64,000 bases of DNA from contig NW_022985187.1 in assembly GCF_010093535.1 (NCBI RefSeq), forward strand, positions 939,596 to 1,003,595, in the 5' to 3' direction. The position numbers were made by a program, and so were the translations under genes. This DNA comes from Lindgomyces ingoldianus. Taxonomy: Eukaryota; Ascomycota; Dothideomycetes; Pleosporales; Lindgomycetaceae. Under the pieces are notes generated by a model. That model ran no database searches and was not told the DNA's origin. It worked only from the letters and a program-made list of their open reading frames with translations. Of this stretch, positions 34,301-45,411 are shown one piece after another (within the stretch, counting starts at the first letter, position 1; each line of letters starts with the position of its first letter).

Positions 34301-36341
34301 TGGCCACAATGTCAACGGGGCGCAACTTGCTTCTGCCCTGACGCCCACCCGACAATACATCACTAACATCCTCCTCGGCATCATGACGGCGGAAAATTTC
34401 GATCCAGAAGATATCATATACTTCTACATGTTCATCGCCCGGAACGTGCCAAAGTATCCCGCTCACATCATTCTTCCTGGAACCTCTCTTCATCAGATTC
34501 TCATTGGCCTTTGCAACTATCCCACAGAAGTCGTCAGAGATGATTGTCAGCTTTCGGTTGAATATCTGCTCTCTGTGTATCATCCACCAAATCTACAGAG
34601 CCTTGTACCGCTCTTTGAGAAGGCCGGATTTCATCGCGTGCTCAAATCGGTGTATCGAGGCTCGCAGCAATATGCAAAACTCATTGAGGCCTACCTCAAT
34701 GATGGTGAAGACCAGGGGCAGGTCTTTGATTGCATACGCGATTGTTTACGACCTAGTCGAGGTCTAGTCAAGAAACAGGTACATGATGTCAAAGGGGTCA
34801 TAGTCAGCCGTGCAAGAGACCTAGTTGCTGTTGATCCTACTCGAGCCGCGCAGACTTTGAAGCAGTACACTTCCGACCTTTTACGATCAGTTTTGAGTTC
34901 ACTGGAGGATGAATCGGATGCTCAATATCAATTCCTCAAGTCACTGATCGAACCCGATGTACAGCGTCCCGAAGAAGCGCAACCCCAACCCGAGGATCTT
35001 CCGTCAGGGTTCACGGAACGTTACGTCCAGTTGATGTGCAAGTACAACAGCACTCATGTCGCAGACTTTGTCAGCCTTCTTAAATCGGGAGACCTCATGC
35101 TAGATCCTGTCCTTCCCGCTCTAGAGAAGAGCGGTGTTATTGACGCAGCCGTTGTTCTCATGGCTCGCGATGGCCTTGTCAAAGACGCAATGGACCGCCT
35201 TGTGAAGCATCTTGGTACTCTCGAGACTGCTCTTACTGGGTTGGTGAGCGCTGCCGCAGATACCCCGGATGCAGCAAATACAGAAGAGGCGGTTCAGGAT
35301 CTTCTTAACGACATCCAGAAATATGTGAAGGTTGGCATATGGCTTTCTCAAGGGCAGACGAGGTTGATGGGGTCTCCAGTGGAGTCAATGATTGATCGAA
35401 GGAAATCGGCATATGGCGAAGTTAAAGAGCAGGATCTTGCCCTTGATGAATTGCTCTGGTTGGATTTGGTCGATACAGTTGTTCGCTTGACAAAGGCCGT
35501 CTCATCTGCGGTCTCGGAGCTAGAAGGCATCTTTGATGCTATAAATACTGATCAGCCGAAGCCAATCGACACAGTGAAGATTAGAACGACACTTCGCTCA
35601 GCCGTCCAACAAACCTTCTCCGCACTCCTCGCCTCCACCACCGTACCGCCGATGCCCTCACCATCAACCTCCCAAAGTGCCACATCATCTACAACTCGCC
35701 CTCAACTCCACCACAGGAAAATCCAACCTCAAACAAACACCTCCTTCCTCCGCATTCTCCGCAGTTTCCTTCTCCGCGCATCTTCTTCTTCCCCCTCGCT
35801 CTCAGATCTCCGTTCTGTATTGCAGGAAATCTTCTCAGCCTATACCTTCGAAGAAACGATTCTCAGTCTCGCAAACCGCTTCCTCGATAAAGAAGGCTTT
35901 GCCCAAGTCCAAGAGATCACCGAACTCCGCCAACGTGGCTGGAGACCCCGCGGTCAAGTCTGTGAGGGCTGTAGAAAAAGAGCTTGGGGTCCTGGCGTTG
36001 GTGGCGGGGTGTGGGATGCTTGGGAACGTAAGGGGAGGGTGGATGCGGCTGAGAGAGCTAGTAAGCGGGCAGCGGAGGAGAGTGGGAATGGGAATGGGAA
36101 TGGGAAGGGGAAGGGGAAAGGGAAGAGTGCGGATGTGGATGGTGATGGGCATGGAGAGGAAGAGGATGTGGCAGGAGAGATTGGCAAAGGCCCGTTGGTT
36201 GTATTTGCTTGTCGGCATATGTGGCATCGGAGCTGTTTGGAGAAAGCTGTGGCGATTGGGGAGAGAGTGGGGGAAGGGCAGGAGAGGAGTGAGCTTGTGG
36301 GATTGGGGGGAAAGAGGCTCAGGTGTCCTGTTTGTGTATAG
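31393..36341 (+). CDS. VPS8: Vacuolar protein sorting-associated protein 8 (CORVET subunit)
   Basis: VPS8 is the Rab5/Vps21-binding subunit of the CORVET tethering complex acting in early endosome fusion. Three exons: 31393-31722, 31773-32214 and 32263-36341; 4,851 nt, 1,616 aa. An acidic, disordered N terminus is followed by a beta-propeller-type region (LVVGTSKGFVLVFDYQQVLK; VTALAISADHSTVAGGHATG; HIFTWEL), beginning near residue 190, then a long helical solenoid. A C-terminal RING-type domain starts at C-x2-C (VCEGCRKRAW, about residue 1490) and ends with CRHMWHRSCLEKA and CPVC right before the stop. The RING is stretched by a glycine-rich insert encoded by a GGGAAT/GGGAAG microsatellite. 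Splicing restores phase at both introns (gtaggc...ccctag and gtaagt...atacag). Slightly longer than typical VPS8 proteins because of the disordered ends. Confidence 0.93.
36084..36125 (+). repeat. Coding microsatellite in the VPS8 RING insert
   Basis: GGGAAT units (three) followed by GGGAAG/GGGAAA units (four) encode alternating Gly-Asn then Gly-Lys. The repeat is hexanucleotide, so length changes preserve frame. Confidence 0.9.
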
Positions 36342-37612
36342 TTTAGTGTGAGTTTGTAGCGTTCGATCATCATGGAAACTTGTTCTCTCCTTTCTCTTCT
36401 TTCTTTGTATGAGCAGAATGGGTGTCGGCAATTGATGATGGTTTGTTGTAAGAGCTTGATGATTATCTGAAGGCAAGCATTTTCATGGCTGGTGGCTTAA
36501 AGGAAGTATTTATACAGTCTCAGCGTCAATATAAACTATTTCTCTTCTTTCTCTGTTTTTATCTCCAGAGTTCAATTCAACTACCATACCTACCCCCTTC
36601 TTGTGCATCTTAACTAGTCTTATACTGAACATACGTAACTAACCCACTATACACACAACACCACAACGTTGCATCGCGATAAAGCCATCCACCCTCACTC
36701 AACTCCCTCCTCTTATTAAAATTCTTACAAAGAATGCCGCTCCACCTCCTAGATTTAATTCTCTTAGGCTTCGTCTCTACGTTTGTTCATGATATTGTAG
36801 TCTTCATGCTTACGTCTATCGGTGGTGCTCCAATAATGTTCTAGATCTTCTTTGCGGCTGTAGCGACGTGGAGTAGGTGGTATGGGTGGTTGGGTCGGTG
36901 GTTTGAGGGGAGGGTGAGGGAGGGATTGGAATTGGTGGTAGCCGGGCGCTAGTGGTTGAGGTTTGTGTAGGTCTTGACGGAGGTGAGCCAGGTTTGAGGT
37001 TATGACTGGTGCGTTTGGTGTGTTTGTATGTTCGGTGAGGGAGGTGGTGTATCTTGCAACTTTACCGCGCAGTCAAGGCAGGTTCTAGAGGAGGCTGACG
37101 GAGCCGGATGGATAGTGATGTTGGATATCTTGTTTGAGAGTGAGGTGTTGGAGTATCTGGAGAATATAGTAGAAGACGGAACGTCTACTAGAGTGCGGTG
37201 CAACCTATGCAGTTTGTGAAAAATGCTAATAGAGGCGGAGATCTGGAAATGAAAGGCGATGTTTCTTGGGGATAGAAGGCAGCTAAAACATCCACTGGAA
37301 TTAGTGTCAGATATGCTAGAGATCGGCCTTGAGGCAAGGAGAAGTTTTAATAGCTTGCATCTAGAGGAAGATGCCCCAATACTGCATAGAGAAGACTTGG
37401 ACTGCTCGAGCTGCTATTAGTACTCTATTATGATCAGCGTCACACGATTATAAGCTGTCACTCCCACCAATCTCGCTTGAATAACCCTCAGTCTTTCACC
37501 TCCAGCTCAAAGACCACATTTATCATCACAACGACGCCATATCTGCTTCACCAAAACTTCATCTTTCGCAATTAGAATTGATCAAATCGTTTTTTGTCTA
37601 TATATACAGAAT
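36342..37612. other. Intergenic; nothing recognised
   Basis: The VPS8 3' region and spacer. Two mirrored frames of 63-67 codons at 37000-37219 show no resemblance to known proteins. Confidence 0.5.
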
Positions 37613-37646
37613 ATGACAGATCAGAAAGCACCAATCAGAAATTTGG

Positions 37647-37720
37647 GAGTCGGTGGCGAAGTGGGCGAATGCAGCGGCTTTGAGATGCCTAGCACGCGGT
37701 TCGATTCCATATGGCAACCT
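37647..37720 (+). other. tRNA-like sequence with RNA polymerase III A and B boxes
   Basis: TGGCGAAGTGGGC at 37654 fits the tRNA A-box consensus and GGTTCGATTCC at 37698 is a perfect B box, 44 bp apart as in a tRNA. A three-pair D stem and a TTTGAGA seven-base loop can be drawn, but the acceptor, anticodon and T stems pair poorly, so this is a tRNA relic or the head of a tRNA-derived SINE rather than a working tRNA. It lies within an 81-codon ATG frame (37613-37858) that I do not otherwise support. Confidence 0.35.
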
Positions 37721-37858
37721 TTAAGACTATCTTATTTCAGGCGCAACAGAAAACGAGTCACACTCATCTTCAATGACAGCCAGTCGACCTACAGTATCAC
37801 TATTGCACAAGTGCATTTCAGAGCGCTCAGTTCACGCTGTAGAGAGGCATTGGCTTGA

Positions 37859-39340
37859 GAGGGGTTTTCTGGGTCGCATCTCGGGTTAGCCAGACCTGTT
37901 ACAATGCGGTTTCTTTTTGCCGGGGTTTTTAATCTGTGATGTCATGTGAGATTTGGCGGCGGTTGCTTTTGTATGGTGATGGTGGGGAGAGCTTTAGGTG
38001 GCAGTGATGGTGAGGTTTTGTTATTGAGGGATATTGGTTGAGGTCAAGTAAATGACTCATTCGCTTTGCGGCATGCATTTAGGAATGCTGGACGAACAAA
38101 ATAATGGCTAATATGCACAGTGATGAATGCATACATATATATAATAACGAAAGTGTTATATTTACTAGGAAGCCTTCACCTGCTGTCATACATCCTCATC
38201 CGGATACTGATCTAGCCAACCGCCCTCTTCACCCCGCAGAAACTCCGACATGTCCAACTTCACATTCCACCATATTTCGACTCCTTGCTGTGTCCCTCCA
38301 CTCACCCCCGTAGTCGGAAATGTCGCTTTCGGTCTTCCTGCTTTCTGCTACCGCCAATGCTTGGAAAATGCTAGCTTAATAGTCAGATGTGTTGGTTTAA
38401 GATCGCGCTCCTCGTCACATAGCTTGTGGAGTATGTTGTTGAAGGTAGAGGTGAACTTGCTCACGGCGAGCTCCCATAGAATGCGCTAAGCACCTTGTTG
38501 TGATACACATAGGTCGTGGAGCAACGGGAATATGGGCGTAGTGCACGAGGCGGGCGTGATCTGGGTAGTCTGGCGTGAGGGCTCTTGGTCTACTTTTGTA
38601 GATATTTTGTTTTGAACAGGAACAGTAGTTTCGTCGTTATGAACAAATCTTCCTTTAGAATCTTTGTCGGTGCAAAGCATCAGAATCGCCGTTCCACAAT
38701 CTTCGAACCACAAAATATTCTAATAATCTCCGTCAAGAGAAGAAGTTGATGACATAAGCTCTAAAAGCTCATCGAATATGACGTGGGGTGGTTTGTTGTT
38801 CAGCTCCGGATTTGGATGCGACGGATCGGTATATCCACACAGACCAGAAGCAAGAGGCGGTAGCAGGGCATATGCAGATTTGGTAAAATTGCGGAGCTCA
38901 CTTCGAATTATAATGTTACAATTCATATCGCCCCCCATGAGCGTCCTCGTCTCTCTGTGTGTTGTCGATTGTACATTCAAGGCCCCACTAAAGTTCCTAA
39001 AGTTTTCGAACAGCAAGAGAAGAGATAAGCTACCACAAACAATCCGACAATCTTCTATATAAAGTTGGAAAACCTTTCCCTTTCATGCATGGAGACATAT
39101 TATAGAGTTAAGCCCCGAGTATACGATGCTTGCCTTGCAATCCTCGCTCCTTGTGCGCTGCTATGCATGTGTCTACTACGAATTTCCCGCGCACCTCTTC
39201 TTCTTAGAACACTCCTTGTATTCTCCGCCAATTGATCACACTCTTTTACATATGTTAAATTCATTTACTACTATTGCCATGCCTTTCATCACGTTTATTC
39301 CATTCGCTTTTCTTTCCCCTCTCCACAGCTCCCTTGCACG
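37859..39340. other. Gene-poor spacer up to the hAT insertion
   Basis: Minus-strand frames at 39016-38720 and 38713-38486 are consecutive and might be two exons of one small gene, but there is no recognisable motif. The last 8 bp (CTTGCACG) are the left target-site duplication of the hAT element. Confidence 0.4.
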
Positions 39341-42300
39341 CAGCGTGGCCAACAGTCCGTAGTACGTAACGTAACTACGTGAACGTAGTAATCACGTGAG
39401 GCGTACAAAAGTAGTCAAAATGTGAGACGTAACTTTTGTACAGTGAATTGCCAAGTACGTACTGTAGTACAGGTCAGAGAGGTTATATTTTAGGAGATTT
39501 CCCTCCTGTTTTTAGACCCTATTAGCTATCACGTTAGGAGCTTTGTTTAAGGTTGCGTTTTAAAGTAATAATTAGATAAAACTCTACGTTTTATAGTATA
39601 GTAGCCTAATTAGTGTGCTAAGTAGCCCCCTATAAAAATAGTTAACTTTTGCCCTAGAAAAGCTCTTTATCTTATTAATTATTATAATAAGCTAGATGTC
39701 TTAATTCCTTTATTACAGCAGGTGTATAGCCTTATCCTAATCCTTCTACTTATTAAAGTTGTTTTAATAAGCTAAGGTGCTTTATTACGCTAGCTTTTAT
39801 TATTTTACTAAATTAAGGTTAGCTCTCTTAGAGTTGTTAGTGCCCTTAACCCTAACTCTAGCCCTAGGCAAAGATGTATTCTCTTGTAATTTTCTAGTAG
39901 ACGCGCACCTTAACTCTAGAGCCTCTTTTATAATAGAGTAAAACAATGTTTAGCTAGGAAAGAAAAAGCTAGTGCTAGAAAGACTTAGCTATTAAGTAAA
40001 GCATAAAAGTTAACTCTGTAGCAATTATCCTGTCTTCTAGGTCTAGCGTTATAGGGGGGATTTAGTGTACAAGGACAACAACAGCACTATTCTTAAAGTG
40101 TAGCTTTGTAAAAGATGTCACCTCTAAGGGCAACACAAAGCTGCAAAAATTATTAGTAGTTATAATTATATTATCTCTTATCTCTAGAAAAAGCATAAAA
40201 TTAATGCTAGTAAAGATCTCTTACCTAACAGCTTAAGGCTTCCTGCTAATCCTTTTAAAGCTATAATAGAAGTAGCTAAATCTATAAGGATTGTTTTTTA
40301 TAAGGCTTAGCAAAAAAAAGCTTTTTAAGCTGTAGTAATAGACTAAGTTATTTCTTAAAATTAAACCTTTAGAAACGCATCTTTAGCTAAAACTTACAAA
40401 GTACTTACTTAGAACTACGCTAACCTTCTTAACGCTATACTATCTTCCCACACTACGCTCTTAACCTATATCTAGAACAGTCTAGTGCGCTAAAAGCAGG
40501 AGATTTAAATAATACTAAGATTAGCCTATAGTAAAATTACACTAAGTGTTAATATATAAACTTCTCTAAACTACTTATCCTGCCTAAGGGTAGTAGCTTA
40601 TTTTTTTAGTATGTACTAGCAAAACCTTAGCCTAGCTGCGTTAGCGCAAAAATTAAAACTACAACACTAACATCCTCTACATAAATGCTAACTACTAGCA
40701 CAGAGACCTCTTTATTAGCTTTAACAATCTATACAGAGACCACACTAGAGAGAATTAAGCGCTAGAGATTATTAAGGTGCTTAAGGACTACAAAATTATG
40801 TTTAAATTTTATTACTATATTACTAACAATGCGTTAAACAATAACGCAGAGACTATTATAACTTTAGCTAAAAAGCTTTACTTGCCTCTTACTACTAAAC
40901 ACTATATCTACTGCGCTAGCTATATAATTTAAATTATTGTTAAGGCAGTTATATACAGCTAAGAAGTCTCTACCTTTAAAAAAGCTCTAGCCTAAGCTGC
41001 TCTAGATAATTAATTTAAGCTATACTAACAGTAAGGCGTTGTAGGCAAGTTGCACAACTTTGTTAACATAGTGCTAGCATCTTATAAATAATAATTAGCC
41101 TTTATAACTTTTTAGGCTTTACTCTTAGCTAACAATCTTCTCTAGAGTTTTAGCACCCTTAATCTTATCTAGAACAGTAGAGTACGCTAGCACAGCATAT
41201 ATCTTATGCTTTTACGTTGCTATAAGTTAAAGGAGCCTATTAGTAAGTTTCTACGTAAATAATAAAGTGCTAACATGTTAATAGCTGCTACTCTCTATAA
41301 AACTATCTTTAAAGAAAAGTAGAAGAAAGTTAATTATCTTATTAAGTTTCTCTAGTCCTTTTACTTTATAATAAAAAGACTTAAGGGTAACAGCAAGTAC
41401 AGCTCTATCTAGATAACTATAGTCAACCTCTAGCACCTGTATACAGAGCTTACAAAGATAGAGGAGAAGCTTAAGGGTAAAAGCAATAATTGCTACCTTA
41501 AAAATAGTGTTATGTTTAGGATCTAAAAGCTAACCTTATACTAAAAGAAGATTATTATAGATTTACCTATATTATACTGCGCTATTGCAACTATTCTTAA
41601 CCCTTAATTATAACTTGTTTAGTTTAAAGACTACTAGCGTAAGCACCTAGCATAGCATAAGTAAGCTAAGGCTTTAATAAAAGCAGTTTTTTAAGACTAT
41701 ATTAATAAAAAGACAGAGGGTAATAAAAAGGAAAAAAATTTATAACCTTACTAGCATAAGCTCCCTAGTGGCAAGTATTATAATAAAGGCTATAAGTAAA
41801 CTCTCTCTGTTAACATAAGCCTTCTTATAGGCTTAAGGTTATACAAAAAACAGCAGAAAATAACAGAGCTTTAACAATACTATAATAGCTACATTAAAGA
41901 CCTCTCTATAGCTAAGGAGGGATCCCTACTATTCTAATTACCTCTTACTTAGTAGCTTAAAGTTAGTTGTTACTCCTACCCCACACTCTTTAAAATCGCC
42001 CTTAATTTCCTCTATATACTCTTAACAAGCTGCAACTGTAAGAGAGCCTTCTCTAGAGGCAGGAGGACAGTTACAATTAATAAAAACTGCTTAGCAGGTT
42101 GTATAATTAAGGCTTTGCAGCTCTAAAAGAACTAGTTACGTTACAGGGCTGTAAAGAGTAAATTAACTACTCTAGGGGACTTTATCTAGGCTAAAAAGCT
42201 TCTCCTAGAACAATTTTAACCTAGACTAACAAAACTTCTTGCAAAAAGTACAAAAGTATAAGGATTTTAAGAAGTTACTGTTACGTTACGTACTTGCTAA

Positions 42301-42397
42301 TTAATTCACCGCTTACGTACAAAAGTACTACCAAATTGAGAAGTTACTGGCAGAGAAAAGCTCAAACGTAACGTACTACGTACTGTTGGCCACGCTG
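39341..42397 (+). mobile_element. Degenerate hAT-superfamily DNA transposon, 3,057 bp
   Basis: Complete ends: CAGCGTGGCCAACAGT at the left and its exact inverse at the right, extending to 32-bp terminal inverted repeats with two mismatches. Both sides are flanked by the 8-bp target duplication CTTGCACG (39333-39340 and 42398-42405). No frame over 60 codons survives, and the interior is strongly TA-rich, consistent with repeat-induced point mutation. Plus-strand transposase traces remain: around 40818-40965 ITNNALNNNAETI and YCASYII-stop-IIVKAV, corresponding to the hAT 'DNAsNNdt' and 'RCxgHiiNLvvka' motifs, and around 41977-42141 YPTLFKIALNFLYIL, CKRAFSRGRRTVTIN and LAGCIIKALQL, corresponding to the C-terminal hAT dimerisation domain. 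The outer about 120 bp on each side keep ACGTAC/ACGTAAC-type subterminal repeats. It is an inactive fossil. Confidence 0.93.
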
Positions 42398-43265
42398 CTT
42401 GCACGTTTCTCTGCTGTGCAATGACCATACACTGACAAGACGTGGTAATAGCAATAGCCTCTTCGAATTTCTACCACGAGCAGGAGACGAAATAGGCTAC
42501 TCCGAGCATTGTGTGCTGCGAGTGGACTCAGCACAGCGGCCTTTTAGTAGAACTTTATAACTAGTGGTATTAAAGGCCCCGTTATCTAAGGTCAGTTGTA
42601 GCCTTGTGACTTAGCTTTTTATTACTATATCAATTAGCGAGTAATGTTTTCCATAGCAGGGGAGAGTTTTGACAACAGGATGTTTCTAAGAAGAAATAGT
42701 ACTGTGTGGTGATCTGCAGGGTGAGTACGGAATTCCGAGAGACTGATGTAGAATCTTAATACTCAGACGAATGCCTTCATGTCATCGGCGCTGGTCGTTT
42801 TGTGTGGTTGGAGAGCTTAATAATTTCTGCAGTTGAGTATCAATAAGCAAATTCATTTCGTAGCGAAGAATAATTGCCGGACTCTCCAAATAGTGAGTAG
42901 GTGAATAAGGGAGTTTGGGGCTGGGACTTTCATTCTGATTTTGCTGAATCGATCGCGACTATTTAGTCTGGCCACGAACGCACCTTCTCCTAAAGCTACA
43001 CTCTACAGACGAACCTGCTCACCTTTCTGGGAAGCTGCAATCCATGATACGTGAGATTCCCGGTCCCCCAAAGAACATCCCCGATTCGTTGTCTTCATAT
43101 CAACATTCGCCCTCGAATTGCTATCTTTACATCGGTACCGGTATCTACATCCGCGTTCGAGATTTCGAAATATCTGCTAAGAGGGACTCGAGTAGAAATC
43201 GTGTTAAAACCAACAAGCCAAACTCTTCTAGATAGCGCCAGGGTGAACCCTTCCCGCGAGGATAT
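42398..43265. other. Intergenic spacer after the hAT element
   Basis: Starts with the right target duplication. No gene recognised. Confidence 0.5.
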
Positions 43266-43631
43266 ATGGACGAACAAGACTTCATCTCCGTTATCTTCTT
43301 CTTCCTCACTCTTCGCTTCTTCACTCGCCTCTCATTCCGTGATCTCTCCTCAGAACTATGCCAGTGCGCTAGTATGGCTTTCGATAGTATCATGCAAGAT
43401 GTCGACAAGTTACGGCGCAAAGTATCGCGTTTGGTGCGGCGGGTGTGGTGGTGCGCAACACGGCGGGCGCATCGGGTTAGAGTGTTTGCCGACACTCTGG
43501 TCTTGTTCTCTGCCGTAGTGTTTACGCTCACTTTCGCCTATGTGGAATACGAAAAGAGGAAGATAGTGGAAGGAGCATGGAGTGCCACCGATGAAGAGAG
43601 GCTAAGGAGCACATACGAGTGTCTGAATTGA
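43266..43631 (+). CDS. Candidate small membrane protein
   Basis: I do not recognise it. A single ATG-initiated frame of 121 aa has two hydrophobic stretches: FISVIFFFLTLRFF near residues 6-19 and FADTLVLFSAVVFTLTFAYV at about 74-93, separated by a basic segment with many Arg (RRKVSRLVRRVWW). The end is charged (EKRKIVEGAWSATDEERL). This looks more like a protein than the surrounding frames, but overlapping frames on both strands are also open, so support is only from composition. Confidence 0.35.
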   Translation: MDEQDFISVIFFFLTLRFFTRLSFRDLSSELCQCASMAFDSIMQDVDKLRRKVSRLVRRVWWCATRRAHRVRVFADTLVLFSAVVFTLTFAYVEYEKRKIVEGAWSATDEERLRSTYECLN

Positions 43632-45076
43632 CAGCTGAACCGCTTCTTGGTATGAGAGATATTCATGGGGATCTTGTCGATCGGCACAGGAATGTGTGAA
43701 CCGCACGCGCCCTCAACTTCTTGGCTCTGGACTTTAACCTTCATTCACTGTCATATACGATTCTCCCACAGACACCGCACGTCGCATTTTCCCCTTTCCG
43801 CATGCTTCTAGTTTCTCCAAGTCTGACACAAAATTCTCTGGAGCTTACTCATATCAACAAACCATGGACTTACACGTCAACACGGCTCTTCTTCTGCGTT
43901 TCATTTCGCTAGGGTTCTTCACCAGCCTATATTTCACAACCTCTTCCCCGCACTTCTAGAATGCTTTTTAGTGTCTCCTACCCAGGTTGTGGATACTGGG
44001 GTAGTTTTTGTTTTAGAAATATCGATGCTGCGGTATGGTGCCTCATGGGTGTGCCTGGTGCTGTGGATTTCGATTCTTCGAGCATCTTGGGTATGGTTCA
44101 TGGGCGATCGTATCGTGGCGAGAGCTGTCTGGAAAGAGTGAGCCTAAGAGAGACAGCTGGGCCTGGAAAGGAGACGATGGCAAAAGGCCATTGTCGAGGA
44201 AGGTATTAACGCAGGCGTTTCATAGCTATCTAAACCTCCAACGAAGACATAGTGAACTTCACCATAAGGTATTGAAGTGTAAAGCCGGTTCGTTCCAGTA
44301 TCATACAAGTGATAGCCTTCCTTCTCTTATGTGTCTTATAAATACTTTCTCCTTTGGTCGGACTGTCTGATTGCGTTCTCGTAAGTGATAACAAGATAAT
44401 AATCTAAGATGTTAGAAAAAGACCTTCCCACCATTAAGTCTGAGCTTTTGGAAGTCGCCATGTTGCTGTTGCTGTTTTGTAACCTCGTCTTTGCATAAAA
44501 AGCTTATGAGGATCACGAATGGCGATTCACTGGTGGAATTCTTGGCCACTAGAGAGGCGTTAAGATCAATTTCCGTCCTTTTTAGGTACTTGTAAGTCAC
44601 AAGACCGTGTAATAGAGCCTTCATTGTGATATTGTTTCTAGCAAATGAGTAGGCACCATTTAAGTTGCAAGGATCCGGGCCAACACATTCACTCCTCACC
44701 CTCGTACCCTAATTTGGAATAGTGGATCTTGCTTCAACGGCCTCGAAACAATCTTGCACTCAATCGCGTCTTCCGTTAAACTAACAAGCGACAAGATGTT
44801 AGATAGTACATTCATCGTCGCTTCCCTTGTTAGCGCCCAAATTATCTTCGACCCGCCCCTTCAGTTCGATGTTCCAAACCTGCTCGGACACCTTGTCCAA
44901 AGCCTTGGCTCTAGGGTAGAACCCACAGGCCTTGATATTACATGTCTTGTGGGATATGCATGGAAGGCTTAGTTGGCAATAAGAGGTAATAGAATCAACA
45001 GGTACAGTGTGTATCGTTGTTTACGACTGTCACGTTGCTATCTATCATTTAAGACGAACGATCGAAGCAGTTCAAA
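43632..45076. other. Spacer with a possible small membrane-protein relic
   Basis: An ATG near 43864 reads a hydrophobic start (MDLHVNTALLLRFISLGFF) and, in another frame about 100 bp on, a strongly hydrophobic stretch YGASWVCLVLWISILRASWV ends with a stop near 44130. They may be exons of one small membrane protein, but I found no convincing intron. Nothing else is recognised. Confidence 0.3.
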
Positions 45077-45322
45077 TTATACAAAGAGATGTATTTGGGC
45101 CGAAAGACTGCAATGAGAGATGATCAAAATTTGACTTACGCGTTTGGACTGATGGGAACGCATGGGTTGTATCCATAGTGAGAGTATGCCCCCCCATGTA
45201 GCCGGGTTGCGGTGACCAATGACCTGAATAAATGCATCTTGCTTGACTGAGGCATCAGCGGGAGCAGCGAGGGCGGTAGGAAACAGTGCCCCCAAAAAGA
45301 GGAGAGCCTTTACCAAGCGCAT
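45077..45322 (-). CDS. Candidate small secreted protein, possibly frameshifted
   Basis: The minus-strand ATG at 45322 starts a classic signal peptide, MRLVKALLFLGALFPTALA, with a likely cleavage before APADAS. The mature part continues as SVKQDAFIQVIGHRNPATWG and the annotated frame ends at 45077. Directly after ATWG lies a run of seven G (minus strand; 45189-45195). Past this run a different frame reads AYSHYGYNPCVPISPNA up to a good donor (gtaagt), which looks more natural than the current frame. So one base gained in the run, by mutation or sequencing error, may have shifted the frame, and one or more exons may be missing downstream. A TATA box lies 82 bp upstream and the leader is CA-rich, as in well-expressed fungal genes. 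Function unknown; it could be an effector-like or cell-surface protein. Confidence 0.45.
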   Translation of the reverse strand: MRLVKALLFLGALFPTALAAPADASVKQDAFIQVIGHRNPATWGGILSLWIQPMRSHQSKRVSQILIISHCSLSAQIHLFV

Positions 45323-45403
45323 GGTTGTACTAGTGTTGGTGAAGTTGATGATGTTTTAATATGTAATCGGGGAAGTAGTAGGAAAGAGACTGGACAAGGT
45401 GGG

Positions 45404-45411
45404 CTTATATA
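45404..45411 (-). promoter_or_regulatory. TATA box of the small secreted-protein gene
   Basis: TATATAAG on the minus strand, 82-89 bp upstream of the ATG at 45322. The CATCATCAACTTCACCAACA-type leader just before the ATG supports transcription from here. Confidence 0.5.

Noticed and set aside
35677..36476. Frames of 213-224 codons on both strands over the VPS8 end
   Set aside because: Overlap the RING-coding end of VPS8 in other frames and are compositionally skewed.
40000..42300. Possible active transposase
   Set aside because: Stops occur throughout every frame; only short conserved motifs remain.
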